Below, piece by piece: positions 45,060 to 53,906 of a DNA stretch of 64,000 nt (position 1 is its first letter; the number at the start of each line of letters is the position of its first letter). The notes beneath the pieces were generated by a model. That model worked only from the letters and a program-made list of their open reading frames with translations, was not told the origin of the DNA and did no database searches. This DNA is from Thioclava pacifica DSM 10166 (lineage in GTDB: Bacteria > Pseudomonadota > Alphaproteobacteria > Rhodobacterales > Rhodobacteraceae): contig NZ_AUND01000034.1 in NCBI RefSeq assembly GCF_000714535.1, positions 62,001 to 126,000 of the forward strand, read 5' to 3'. The position numbers and the translations under genes are program-made.

Positions 45060-46424
45060 ATGACCAAACATCTGATGCTTGGCATCGCGGCGCTGGCGCT
45101 GTCGACGGGGCTTGCCTCGGCGCAGGAGCTCAAGTTCAAGCCGGGGAGCGAGCCCGACCGCTTCGACTGGTCGAGCTATGATCAATTCGCCAAGGACACC
45201 GATCTGAGCGGCCAGACGCTCACCATCACCGGGCCGTGGACGGGCAATGACAAGAAACTCTTCGAGAGCGTCCTGGCCTATTTCGAAGCCGCGACCGGCG
45301 CGAAAGTCGACTATTCGGGGTCGGAAAGCTTCGAGCAGGATATCGTGATCGCGGCGAAAGGCGGCACGCCACCCAATATCGCGGTCTTTCCGCAGCCGGG
45401 TCTCGCCTCGGATCTGGCCAAGCAGGGCTATCTGACCGCGATGCCCGAGGGCACGGGCGCCTGGATCAAGGACAATTATGCCGCCGGTCAGAGCTGGGAG
45501 GATCTCTCGACCTATACCGGCAAGGACGGCGCGAAGCAGACCTTCACCTTCCCCTTCAAGGCGGACCTCAAGTCGCTCGTCTGGTATGTGCCCGAGAACT
45601 TCAAAGAAGCGGGCTACAAGGTGCCCGAGACCATGGAGGAGTTGAAAGCTCTGACCGAGCAGATCAAGGCCGATGGCGGCACGCCGTGGTGCATCGGGCT
45701 TGGTTCGGGCGCCGCGACCGGCTGGCCCGCGACCGACTGGGTCGAAGACATCATGCTGCGCACCCAATCGCCGGAGACCTATGACGACTGGGTCTCGAAC
45801 AAGCTCAAGTTCAACGATCCCAAAGTCGTCGATGCGATCAAGGATTACGGCTGGTTCGCCAAGACCCCCGGTTTCGCCGAAGGTGGCCCGCAGGCCGTCG
45901 CCACGACCGATTTCCGCGACAGCCCGAAAGGTCTCTTCGACTTCCCGCCGAAATGCTACATGCACAAGCAGGCGAGCTTCATCCCGACCTTCTTCCCCGA
46001 CGGGACCAAGGTGGGCTCGGACGTGAACTTCTTCTACTTCCCGGCCTATGCGGGCAAGGATCTGGGCAAGCCGGTTCTGGGCGCGGGGACGATGTTCGGG
46101 ATCACCAAGGACAGCAAGGCCGCCGAGGCCTTCATCAAGTTCCTAGAAACGCCGATCGCCTCCGAGATCTGGATGGCGCAATCGGGCTTCCTGACGCCCA
46201 ACAAGAACGTCAACCCGGCAGCCTTCGCCAATGACGTTCAGCGCAACATGAACAAGATCCTGCTGGATGCGACAACGTTCCGCTTCGACGGCTCCGACCA
46301 GATGCCGGGCGAGATCGGCACGGATGCGTTCTGGAAGGCGATGGTGGCCTACACGACCGGCGACGAGACCGCGCAGGAAGCGGCGGATGCGGTCCAGAAG
46401 CGCTGGGACAGCATCGAGAAGTAA
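45060..46424 (+). CDS. aglE: Alpha-glucoside ABC transporter, binding protein
   Basis: A 454-residue periplasmic sugar-binding protein. MTKHLMLGIAALALSTGLAS-AQE is a Sec signal peptide. LTITGPWTGNDKKLFESVLA, KGGTPPNIAVFPQPG and FFYFPAYAGKDLGKPVLGAG resemble the AglE group of family 1 binding proteins. ATG 45060 has GGGAGGA six bases upstream; the open frame begins 12 codons earlier without support. It is the first gene of the aglEFGAK operon and is followed by a stable hairpin. Confidence 0.92.
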   Translation: MTKHLMLGIAALALSTGLASAQELKFKPGSEPDRFDWSSYDQFAKDTDLSGQTLTITGPWTGNDKKLFESVLAYFEAATGAKVDYSGSESFEQDIVIAAKGGTPPNIAVFPQPGLASDLAKQGYLTAMPEGTGAWIKDNYAAGQSWEDLSTYTGKDGAKQTFTFPFKADLKSLVWYVPENFKEAGYKVPETMEELKALTEQIKADGGTPWCIGLGSGAATGWPATDWVEDIMLRTQSPETYDDWVSNKLKFNDPKVVDAIKDYGWFAKTPGFAEGGPQAVATTDFRDSPKGLFDFPPKCYMHKQASFIPTFFPDGTKVGSDVNFFYFPAYAGKDLGKPVLGAGTMFGITKDSKAAEAFIKFLETPIASEIWMAQSGFLTPNKNVNPAAFANDVQRNMNKILLDATTFRFDGSDQMPGEIGTDAFWKAMVAYTTGDETAQEAADAVQKRWDSIEK

Positions 46425-46431
46425 CGACACT

Positions 46432-46462
46432 CGCGCCCCCGGGAGCACATTCCGGGGGCGCG
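46432..46462 (+). other. Hairpin between aglE and aglF
   Basis: CGCGCCCCC pairs with GGGGGCGCG (9 bp, extendable by two G-C pairs) around a short loop, with no U-tract. Such hairpins after binding-protein genes commonly protect the upstream mRNA, so that more binding protein than permease is made. Confidence 0.65.
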
Positions 46463-46493
46463 GTTTCGCGTAAACGGTTCGGGGAGGGGCCAG

Positions 46494-47471
46494 ATGTCAC
46501 CGATCTTGCAAGGGATCATCACGATCGCGCTCGGCGTGGGCGGGTGCATCGCTTATTTCTACGCCTCGAACCTGGTTCTCGACAAAGTCATCTTCCCGCC
46601 GCGCGGTGCCGATCCGGGCCGCAATATCAACCGTGCGAATATGGTCCGGCCGTGGCTGTTCCTGTTCCCGGCGATCGCGGCGCTGGGGCTCTATCTCGCC
46701 TATCCGGTGGTGGGCTCGTTCTGGCGCTCGCTGTTCAATCGCGATGGGTCCGAGTTCATCGGGCTCGGCAATTACGAAAAGCTCGCGGGTGACGACACCT
46801 TCCGCCAAGCGGTGTTCAACAACTTTCTGTGGGTGCTGGTCGTGCCGGCGCTGGCGACCTTCTTCGGACTGATGGCCGCGCAGCTGACCGATCGGATCAA
46901 ATGGGGCAGCGTCGCGAAATCGCTGATCTTCATGCCGATGGCGATTTCCTTCGTGGGCGCGTCGCTGATCTGGAAGTTCGTCTATGCGGTGAATCCCGAG
47001 ATCGGGATGATCAACGCGATCCGCGTGGCGTTCCAGCTGCAACCGCTCGATCCGCTGCAGGTGCCGTTCTGGAACAACTTCTTCCTGATGGTGATCCTGA
47101 TCTGGATCCAGACCGGTTTCGCGATGGTGATCCTCTCGGCGGCGTTGCGTGGCATCCCTGAGGAGACGGTCGAGGCCGCGGTGCTTGATGGCGCGAACCC
47201 CTTCCAGCTGTTCTTCAAGATCAAGGTGCCGCAGATCATGCCGACCATCGTGGTGGTCTGGACGACGATCACCATCCTCGTGCTGAAGGTCTTCGATATC
47301 GTCTACGCGACGACAGGGGGCAATTTCGGAACCCAGATCCTGCCGAGCTACATGATGCAATACATGTTCCGCGATGACGGGCGCGCGACGGCAGTGGCCT
47401 TCGTGATCATGATTATCGTGCTGCCGGTGATGATCTGGAACATCGTTCAAGCCCGCAAGGAGATGCGCTGA
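46494..47471 (+). CDS. aglF: Alpha-glucoside ABC transporter, permease
   Basis: A 325-residue inner-membrane permease of the MalF type with an extra N-terminal hydrophobic segment (ILQGIITIALGVGGCIAYFY), so about seven membrane spans. WLFLFPAIAALGLYLAYPVV starts the main domain and EAAVLDGANPFQ is the EAA loop that contacts the ATPase. GGAGGGG precedes ATG 46494. Its stop overlaps the aglG start by one base. Confidence 0.92.
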   Translation: MSPILQGIITIALGVGGCIAYFYASNLVLDKVIFPPRGADPGRNINRANMVRPWLFLFPAIAALGLYLAYPVVGSFWRSLFNRDGSEFIGLGNYEKLAGDDTFRQAVFNNFLWVLVVPALATFFGLMAAQLTDRIKWGSVAKSLIFMPMAISFVGASLIWKFVYAVNPEIGMINAIRVAFQLQPLDPLQVPFWNNFFLMVILIWIQTGFAMVILSAALRGIPEETVEAAVLDGANPFQLFFKIKVPQIMPTIVVVWTTITILVLKVFDIVYATTGGNFGTQILPSYMMQYMFRDDGRATAVAFVIMIIVLPVMIWNIVQARKEMR

Positions 47472-48625
47472 TGGCCATGATCGCCGGACAAAAATCGCGC
47501 CTGACCTGGGCGGTGCATCTCTCGGTCGTGGTGATGGTGGTGCTGTGGCTGATCCCGACGGTGGGTCTGCTGGTCAGCTCGTTCCGCACCACCGACCAGA
47601 TCAGCCAGTCGGGCTGGTGGGACGCGGCCTTCTCGGTCGAAAAGGCCTTCCGCGACCGCATTCCGGGTGATGGCGAGACGCAGGAGGGCGGGGTCTATGT
47701 GCTCACCGGAAACCTGCTCACGAACGGCCAGAACGCGGCCGACCTGAAATCGGGCACGACGATCACGGCCTTCGGAACCTCGGGCATCAAGCCGGGCGCC
47801 TACAAGGCAGGCGAGACCGCGCAGACCGACAATGGCACGATGACCGTCAATGCCGATGGCAGCTACAAGGTGACCGGCAGCGCGAGCTTCGAGGGGGACG
47901 GCCCGCGCGTCTATTTCGTGGCCGACATGCCGCCCGCCTTCACGCTCGCCAATTACCGTCAGGTGCTGTTCTCCGACGGCATGGGGCAGGCCTTCATGAA
48001 CACGCTGACGGTGACGATCCCGGCGACGATCATCCCGATCCTGATCGCGGCCTTTGCGGCCTATGCACTGGCCTGGATGGAATTTCCGGGCCGTGGGCTG
48101 TTGATTGCCGCAGTCGTGGGCCTGTTGGTCGTGCCGTTGCAACTGGCGCTGGTGCCGCTTCTTCGGCTGCATCAGGATGTTGGGATCGGGCAGAGTTTCC
48201 TCGGGATTTGGATGGCGCATACCGGCTTTGGCCTGCCACTCGCGATCTATCTGTTGCGCAACTACATGGTCGGTCTGCCGCGCGACATCATCGAGAGTGC
48301 AAAGGTCGACGGGGCAACGGATTTCCAGATTTTCATGAAAATCGTGCTGCCTTTGTCATTCCCGGCGCTCGCTTCTTTTGCAATCTTCCAATTCCTGTGG
48401 GTCTGGAACGATCTTCTTGTCGCCAAGGTGTTCCTGCCGGCCAACGATCAGACCAAGGTGATGACGGTGAAGATCGCCGACGACCTGTTGGGGTCGCGCG
48501 GGGGCGACTGGGGCATTCTGGCCGCAGCGGCCTTCGTGTCGATCGCGGTTCCGCTCGGGGTCTTCTTCGCAATGCAGAAATATCTCGTCCGCGGTCTGCT
48601 GGCGGGTTCGGTTAAAGGTGGTTGA
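47471..48625 (+). CDS. aglG: Alpha-glucoside ABC transporter, permease
   Basis: A 384-residue permease of the MalG type. The first membrane span is followed by an unusually large periplasmic insert of about 110 residues (for example GGVYVLTGNLLTNGQN and TMTVNADGSYKVTG) before the conserved core. This insert is a feature of AglG-like proteins. The EAA loop is ESAKVDGATDFQ. Coupled to aglF and aglA through one-base stop/start overlaps (TGATG). Confidence 0.92.
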   Translation: MAMIAGQKSRLTWAVHLSVVVMVVLWLIPTVGLLVSSFRTTDQISQSGWWDAAFSVEKAFRDRIPGDGETQEGGVYVLTGNLLTNGQNAADLKSGTTITAFGTSGIKPGAYKAGETAQTDNGTMTVNADGSYKVTGSASFEGDGPRVYFVADMPPAFTLANYRQVLFSDGMGQAFMNTLTVTIPATIIPILIAAFAAYALAWMEFPGRGLLIAAVVGLLVVPLQLALVPLLRLHQDVGIGQSFLGIWMAHTGFGLPLAIYLLRNYMVGLPRDIIESAKVDGATDFQIFMKIVLPLSFPALASFAIFQFLWVWNDLLVAKVFLPANDQTKVMTVKIADDLLGSRGGDWGILAAAAFVSIAVPLGVFFAMQKYLVRGLLAGSVKGG

Positions 48626-50265
48626 TGAAGACCCTCACGAAGAAAGACGATTGGTGGCGCGGTGCGGTGATCTACCAGATCTATCCGCGCAGTTTTCAGG
48701 ACAGCAACAATGACGGGGTGGGCGATCTGCTCGGCATCGTCCGGCGGCTGCCGCATGTGGCGAGCCTTGGCGCGGATGCGGTCTGGATCTCGCCCTTCTT
48801 CACCTCGCCGATGAAGGATTTCGGCTATGACGTGGCCGATTACTGCGATGTCGATCCGCTCTTCGGCAATCTCGCGGATTTCGACCAGGTGATCGCGACC
48901 GCCCATGCGCTGGGGCTGAAGGTGATGATCGACCTCGTGCTGTCCCATACCTCCGATCAGCACCCGTGGTTTCAGGAAAGCCGGTCGAGCCGCGACAATC
49001 CGAAGGCCGACTGGTATGTCTGGGCCGATCCCAAACCCGATGGCACGCCGCCCAATAACTGGCTGTCGATCTTCGGGGGGCCTGGCTGGCACTGGGACGG
49101 CCGGCGCGAGCAATATTACATGCACAACTTCCTCGTGCAGCAGCCCGACCTGAATTTCCATAACCCCGAAGTGCAGCAGGAACTGCTGAATGTCGCGCAG
49201 TTCTGGCTGGAGCGCGGCGTCGACGGGTTCCGCCTCGACACGATCAATTTCTACATGCATGACAAGGAGTTGCGCGACAATCCTCCGTTGCCGCCCGAGG
49301 AGCGCAACGACCAGACCGCGCCCAAGGTGAACCCCTACAATCACCAGCGCCATATTTACGACAAGAACCACCCCGAGAACCTGCGCTTCCTACGCAAGCT
49401 GCGCACGCTGATGAACAATTACAACGCGGCCGCCGTGGGCGAGGTGGGCGACAGTCAGCGCGGGTTGGAGATCCTGGGCGAATACACCTCCGGCACGGAC
49501 AAGATGCAGATGTCCTATGCTTTCGAGCTTCTGTCGGGCCACGAGCCGCTCGATGCGCGCTTCTTCAAGGCGGTGTTCGACAAGGTCGACGAAGTGGCGA
49601 AGGATGGCTGGGTCTGCTGGGCCTATTCAAACCACGATGTCGAGCGCCATATCTCGCGCTGGCACCTGACGCCTGCAGCCGCGCGGCTGTATACGACGCT
49701 GATGATGTGCCTGCGCGGCTCGGTCTGCCTCTATCAGGGCGAAGAATTGGGGCTGCCCGAGGCGGAACTGGCCTTCGAGGATCTGCAAGACCCTTACGGC
49801 ATCGAGTTCTGGCCCGAGTTCAAGGGCCGCGATGGCTGCCGTACGCCGATGGTCTGGGAACGCGATGCCGCCTATGGCGGTTTCTCGCAGGCGCGCCCCT
49901 GGCTGCCGGTTCCGTCGGTGCATCACAACATCGCGGCCGACGTGGCCGAGCATGACCCGGCCTCTCTGCTGCATCACTACCGCCGCGCCATCGCGTTCCG
50001 CCGCAACCACGAGGTGCTGCGCAAGGGCGCGATGGAAGACATGTATTGCTCGGGCGATCTGCTGGTCTTCACCCGAAAGGACGAGGACGAGACGATCCTT
50101 TGCTATTTCAATCTCTCCGACCAGCCGGTGAATGCCACCGTGCCGCCGGGGAACTGGGTGACGATCGGGGGCGAGCTGGGCTCGATCCGGCCGATGCCCG
50201 ATCACACGCTGCATCTGGGCCCGTGGCAGCCAAGTATTTTGCGCCTCGATGATCACGGGGCCTGA
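48625..50265 (+). CDS. aglA: Alpha-glucosidase, GH13
   Basis: A 546-residue cytoplasmic GH13 enzyme that cleaves imported alpha-glucosides. DWWRGAVIYQIYPRSFQDSN opens the barrel, DGFRLDTINFY carries the catalytic Asp nucleophile, AAVGEVGDSQRG the Glu acid/base, and AYSNHDVERH the third Asp. AAGGTGG precedes ATG 48625. It lies inside the transporter operon, as in rhizobial agl loci. A close paralogue lies at 54668. Confidence 0.94.
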   Translation: MKTLTKKDDWWRGAVIYQIYPRSFQDSNNDGVGDLLGIVRRLPHVASLGADAVWISPFFTSPMKDFGYDVADYCDVDPLFGNLADFDQVIATAHALGLKVMIDLVLSHTSDQHPWFQESRSSRDNPKADWYVWADPKPDGTPPNNWLSIFGGPGWHWDGRREQYYMHNFLVQQPDLNFHNPEVQQELLNVAQFWLERGVDGFRLDTINFYMHDKELRDNPPLPPEERNDQTAPKVNPYNHQRHIYDKNHPENLRFLRKLRTLMNNYNAAAVGEVGDSQRGLEILGEYTSGTDKMQMSYAFELLSGHEPLDARFFKAVFDKVDEVAKDGWVCWAYSNHDVERHISRWHLTPAAARLYTTLMMCLRGSVCLYQGEELGLPEAELAFEDLQDPYGIEFWPEFKGRDGCRTPMVWERDAAYGGFSQARPWLPVPSVHHNIAADVAEHDPASLLHHYRRAIAFRRNHEVLRKGAMEDMYCSGDLLVFTRKDEDETILCYFNLSDQPVNATVPPGNWVTIGGELGSIRPMPDHTLHLGPWQPSILRLDDHGA

Positions 50266-50274
50266 GGGGGGAAA

Positions 50275-51360
50275 ATGGCCGATCTGAAACTGGAAAACAT
50301 CGCGAAGAGCTACGGCGAGGTCTCTGTCCTCAAGGACATCAATCTCGACATCAAGGCGGGTGAGCTGATCGTCTTCGTCGGCCCTTCGGGCTGCGGGAAG
50401 TCGACGCTTCTGCGGATGATCGCGGGGCTTGAGAAGATTTCGGGCGGTACGCTCGAGATCGACGGGGTTCGCATGAACGACGTGCCCCCGGCGAACCGTG
50501 GCATCGCGATGGTATTCCAGTCCTACGCGCTCTATCCGCACATGACCGTGCGCGACAACATGGCCTTCGCGCTCAAGATCGCGAAGAAGAGCAAGGAGGA
50601 GATCGACGCCGCCGTGGGGAAGGCCGCGAAGATGCTCCAGCTCGAACCCTATCTGGATCGTCTCCCGAAGGCGCTCTCGGGCGGGCAGCGACAGCGCGTC
50701 GCGATCGGCCGCGCCATCGTGCGCGATCCGAAGGTCTATCTCTTCGACGAACCGCTCTCGAACCTCGATGCGGCGCTGCGTGTGGCCACGCGGATCGAGA
50801 TCGCCCAGCTCAAGGAGGCGATGCCCGATCGCACGATGATCTACGTCACCCACGATCAGGTCGAGGCGATGACGCTGGCGACCCGGATCGTGGTGCTCGC
50901 CAATAAGGGCATCGCGCAGGTCGGCACGCCGCTTGATCTCTATGAACGCCCTGAAAACGAGTTCGTCGCGCAGTTCATCGGCAGCCCGTCAATGAACCTG
51001 CTGCCGGGCGAAGTGGTCGCTACGGGCGAGATGACCACGGTGAAACTCGCGGGCGGAGGCGTTGCGAAATCCACCGTGCCCACGCGCCCGGAGGATATGG
51101 GGCTCAAGGTCAATATCGGCGTGCGCCCCGAGGATTTCGTGCCAGCCGAGGGCGAGGCGATCTACACGGGCCATGTCGATATCGTCGAGGCTCTGGGCGA
51201 GGTCACGCTGCTTTACTTCGAACCCGACGGAGAGGCCGACCCGGTGATCGCGAAACTGCCGGGCATTCATCACGACCGCCGCCATTCGCAACTTGCGCTT
51301 ACGGCGGATCCGGCGAAGGTACATCTCTTTGCGGACGGGCGGTCGCTTCTTTACCGCTGA
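50275..51360 (+). CDS. aglK: Alpha-glucoside ABC transporter, ATPase
   Basis: A 361-residue ATPase of the MalK/UgpC type. VFVGPSGCGKSTLLRMI is the Walker A loop, KALSGGQRQRVAIGRAIVRD the ABC signature, VYLFDEPLSNLDA Walker B, and IYVTHDQVEAMTLATR holds the switch His. The C-terminal TOBE-type regulatory domain follows (from about residue 235). It is the last gene of aglEFGAK. No U-rich terminator follows before the next gene. Confidence 0.94.
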   Translation: MADLKLENIAKSYGEVSVLKDINLDIKAGELIVFVGPSGCGKSTLLRMIAGLEKISGGTLEIDGVRMNDVPPANRGIAMVFQSYALYPHMTVRDNMAFALKIAKKSKEEIDAAVGKAAKMLQLEPYLDRLPKALSGGQRQRVAIGRAIVRDPKVYLFDEPLSNLDAALRVATRIEIAQLKEAMPDRTMIYVTHDQVEAMTLATRIVVLANKGIAQVGTPLDLYERPENEFVAQFIGSPSMNLLPGEVVATGEMTTVKLAGGGVAKSTVPTRPEDMGLKVNIGVRPEDFVPAEGEAIYTGHVDIVEALGEVTLLYFEPDGEADPVIAKLPGIHHDRRHSQLALTADPAKVHLFADGRSLLYR

Positions 51361-51385
51361 CGGACGCAAACAAGACATCGTGCCT

Positions 51386-51427
51386 CCCTCGGCCCGTTAG
51401 TTTGGGGTCGGAATAACGGGCGGAGGG
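51386..51427 (+). promoter_or_regulatory. Hairpin that sequesters the ribosome binding site of the MttB-like gene
   Basis: CCCGTTA (51393-51399) pairs with TAACGGG (51414-51420). Across a 2x2 internal loop, CCCTC (51386-51390) pairs with GAGGG (51423-51427). The last strand is the Shine-Dalgarno GGAGGG of the gene starting at 51432, so the fold would hide it. Confidence 0.5.
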
Positions 51428-51431
51428 CATC

Positions 51432-52988
51432 ATGGCCGATTCGGAACAGGCAGAACGTGTAGGGCGTCGCGCCCGGGGTGGCGGCGGGGCTGCGCGTCGC
51501 GCCGAGCGCACGGCGGTACGGATGGAATTCGCCCGTTACATCACGCGCAATATTCCGGATATGGAGATCCTGAACGAGGAAGCGCTCCAGATCATTGAGC
51601 ATAACGCGGAAACCGTGCTCGAGGAGATTGGTGTCAATTTCGTCGAAAACCCGGCCGCCCTCGATCTGTGGCGCGAGGCCGGCGCCGATATCGATGGCGA
51701 GCGTGTGCGCATTCCGCGCGGCCTTGCGCGCAAGCTTTGCGCCACCGCGCCCTCTCAATTCACCCAACATGCGCGCAACCCCGAGCGCAATGTCGAGATC
51801 GGCGGGCGCAACCTCGTGCTCGCCCCGGTCTATGGTCCGCCCTTCGTGCGCGACAATCAGGGTGGTCGCCGTTACGCGACGATCACCGATTTCCGGAATT
51901 TCGTGAAGCTTGGGCAGATGTCGAAATGGCTGCACCATTCGGGCGGCACGGTTTGCGAACCGACCGACGTGGCGGTGAACAAGCGCCATCTCGACATGCT
52001 CCACGCGCATATGACGCTCGCGGACAAACCCTATATGGGCTCGGTCACCGAGCCCTCCCGCGCCGCTGACAGTGTCGAGATGTCGAAGATCCTCTTCGGG
52101 TCCGATTTCGTCGACCAGAACACGGTGATGACCTCGCTCATCAACATCAACTCGCCGCTCACCTTCGATGCGACGATGATGGGGGCGCTGGAAGTCTATG
52201 CGCGGGCCAATCAGGCCTGCATCATTTCGCCCTTCATCGTGGGCGGTGCGATGGCGCCGGTTTCGGTCGCGGGAACGCTGACGCAGGTGCTCGCCGAGGT
52301 GCTGGCTGGCGTGGCCTATAGCCAGCTGATCCGCCCCGGTGCGCCGGTGATCTTCGGCGCTTTCGTGACCTCGATCGACATGAACTCGGGCGCGCCGACC
52401 TTCGGGACGCCTGAAGCCTCGCTGATCACGCTCGGCGCGGGCCAGCTCGCACGGCGTCTGAACCTGCCCTATCGCTCGGCGGGGGGCTTTACCGGCTCGA
52501 AACTGCCCGACGCGCAAGCCGCCTATGAGAGCGCGAACACGCTCAATAACGGTCTTTATGCGGGCGTGAATTTCATGCTCCATGCCTGCGGCTGGCTCGA
52601 AGGCGGTCTGGTCTCGTCCTACGAGAAATACGTGATGGATGCCGATCAACTTGGCATCCTGCACCGTCTTGCCCAGGGCGTGGATGTCTCGGAGAACGGG
52701 CAGGGGATGGACGCGATCCGCGAGGTCGGCCCCGGCGGTCATTACCTTGGCTGCGCCCATACCCAGGCCAATTTCAAGGAAGCGTTCTGGCGCACGAACC
52801 TGCTCGATTACCGGCCCTTCGAGACCTGGGAAGAGCAGGGCGCACCCGACACGATGGCGCTGGCCGAGAAGCGCGTGGCGAAGATGCTGGGCGATTACCA
52901 GCCGCCTGCGCTCGACCCCGGCATCGCCGAGGCGCTCTCCGATTATGTTGCGCGCAGGAAAGCGGCCGAACCCGACGCCTTCATGTGA
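51432..52988 (+). CDS. MttB-family (trimethylamine methyltransferase-like) protein, non-pyrrolysine
   Basis: A 518-residue member of the MttB superfamily. After a basic, Gly-rich N-terminal tail, the conserved barrel has EEIGVNFVENPAALDLWREA, LAPVYGPPFVRDNQGGRRYA, ADKPYMGSVTEPSRA and GGFTGSKLPDAQAAYESANT. The frame is open without the in-frame amber codon that encodes pyrrolysine in true trimethylamine enzymes, so it is of the non-Pyl class. Known members of that class demethylate glycine betaine or related quaternary amines, and the substrate here is unknown. GGAGGG lies four bases before the ATG within a predicted hairpin. No corrinoid protein gene is adjacent. Confidence 0.82.
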   Translation: MADSEQAERVGRRARGGGGAARRAERTAVRMEFARYITRNIPDMEILNEEALQIIEHNAETVLEEIGVNFVENPAALDLWREAGADIDGERVRIPRGLARKLCATAPSQFTQHARNPERNVEIGGRNLVLAPVYGPPFVRDNQGGRRYATITDFRNFVKLGQMSKWLHHSGGTVCEPTDVAVNKRHLDMLHAHMTLADKPYMGSVTEPSRAADSVEMSKILFGSDFVDQNTVMTSLININSPLTFDATMMGALEVYARANQACIISPFIVGGAMAPVSVAGTLTQVLAEVLAGVAYSQLIRPGAPVIFGAFVTSIDMNSGAPTFGTPEASLITLGAGQLARRLNLPYRSAGGFTGSKLPDAQAAYESANTLNNGLYAGVNFMLHACGWLEGGLVSSYEKYVMDADQLGILHRLAQGVDVSENGQGMDAIREVGPGGHYLGCAHTQANFKEAFWRTNLLDYRPFETWEEQGAPDTMALAEKRVAKMLGDYQPPALDPGIAEALSDYVARRKAAEPDAFM

Positions 52989-53084
52989 GGCGCGCGGGCC
53001 GCGACGGCGGGTTATCTGCGCAGTTGGACTTGTAACGGCGCGGCATTTGGGGCCATTTGGGGCGGCACTTACCCCGAGGATCCG

Positions 53085-53522
53085 ATGTCGCGCCTTATCT
53101 ATATCCTGAACGGCCCCAACCTGAACTTGCTCGGCAAACGCCAGCCGGAGATCTACGGCTCGGACACGCTCGAGGATGTGGAACGAAACTGCCGTGCAGT
53201 GGCCGCCGAGAAGGGGTTCGAGGTCGCGCTGTTCCAGTCCAACCACGAAGGTACGATCGTCGATCAGATCCACGAGGCGCGCGAGAAGGCCTGCGCCATC
53301 GTGATCAATCCGGGCGCCTATACCCATACCTCCGTTGCGATCCTCGATGCGCTCAACACTTTCGAGGGGCCGGTTTTCGAGTGCCACATCTCCAATGTGC
53401 ACAAGCGCGAGAGCTTCCGCCATCACTCCTATGTCTCGATCCGCGCCGATGGCGTGCTCGCGGGTTTCGGGATCGAAGGCTATGCCTTGGCCACGCGCCG
53501 GGTCTGCTCGCTGCTGGGCTGA
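53085..53522 (+). CDS. aroQ: 3-dehydroquinate dehydratase, type II
   Basis: A 145-residue shikimate-pathway enzyme. [18 protein letters not shown] contains the flexible-loop Arg and catalytic Tyr region, [16 protein letters not shown] the substrate-site Asn, and [16 protein letters not shown] the catalytic His. Length is normal for the dodecameric type II enzyme. GAGGA precedes ATG 53085. It ends directly against the stop of the convergent gene, with no bases between. Confidence 0.96.
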   Translation: MSRLIYILNGPNLNLLGKRQPEIYGSDTLEDVERNCRAVAAEKGFEVALFQSNHEGTIVDQIHEAREKACAIVINPGAYTHTSVAILDALNTFEGPVFECHISNVHKRESFRHHSYVSIRADGVLAGFGIEGYALATRRVCSLLG

Positions 53523-53798
53523 TCAGCCCTCGAAAATCCGGAAATCGCGCGTGATCCCTTGCGTCGCGCGGCCCCAGTCCGAGGCCTTGGTGCGTGCCTG
53601 ATGCGCCTCGAAATCGGCTCGGGTCGTGAAGCGCTCGTTGAGCTCCCAGATCAGCGGATCATCGCCTTGCGTGACCTCGAAGAGCTCGCAGCCGGGCTCC
53701 GCGCGCGTAAGCCGTATATGTTCGGGCTGATATTCACGCACGATCTCGGCCTGGGCGTCGGTGGTGCAGATCAGTTGGCCTGTGAGCGACAGGGGCAT
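53523..53798 (-). CDS. ABM-fold putative quinol monooxygenase
   Basis: A 91-residue protein of the antibiotic-biosynthesis-monooxygenase-like dimeric alpha/beta barrel. GQLICTTDAQAEIVREYQPE, TRAEPGCELFEVTQGDDPL and LNERFTTRADFEAHQAR follow the family pattern, including the PGC and E-x-F features of YgiN-like proteins. The role is unknown. It is downstream of and in the same direction as the gene at 53907, separated from it by a strong palindrome. Confidence 0.75.
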   Translation of the reverse strand: MPLSLTGQLICTTDAQAEIVREYQPEHIRLTRAEPGCELFEVTQGDDPLIWELNERFTTRADFEAHQARTKASDWGRATQGITRDFRIFEG

Positions 53799-53820
53799 TG
53801 GGCAACTCCGGAAATTGAAT

Positions 53821-53844
53821 ACGCCCGGAGGATCCTCCGGGCGT
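53821..53844. terminator. Perfect 24-bp palindrome, terminator-like
   Basis: ACGCCCGGAGGA/TCCTCCGGGCGT is a perfect inverted repeat. As RNA it gives a 10-bp stem with a GATC loop. It follows the stop of the minus-strand gene at 53907 by about 60 bases. The downstream minus-strand bases (ATTCAATTT) are only mildly T-rich, so termination may be partial. Confidence 0.5.
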
Positions 53845-53906
53845 CGGTCTTGGGGATCGGGGCGAGCCTATTCGCGCAGCCCTGATCCTGTCGAGAGCTT
53901 GCGCGC

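Noticed and set aside
51351-53426. 691-codon minus-strand frame over the MttB-like gene and aroQ
   Set aside because: Both sense genes have diagnostic motifs. The antisense frame is low-complexity and rich in Arg and His, as shadows are.
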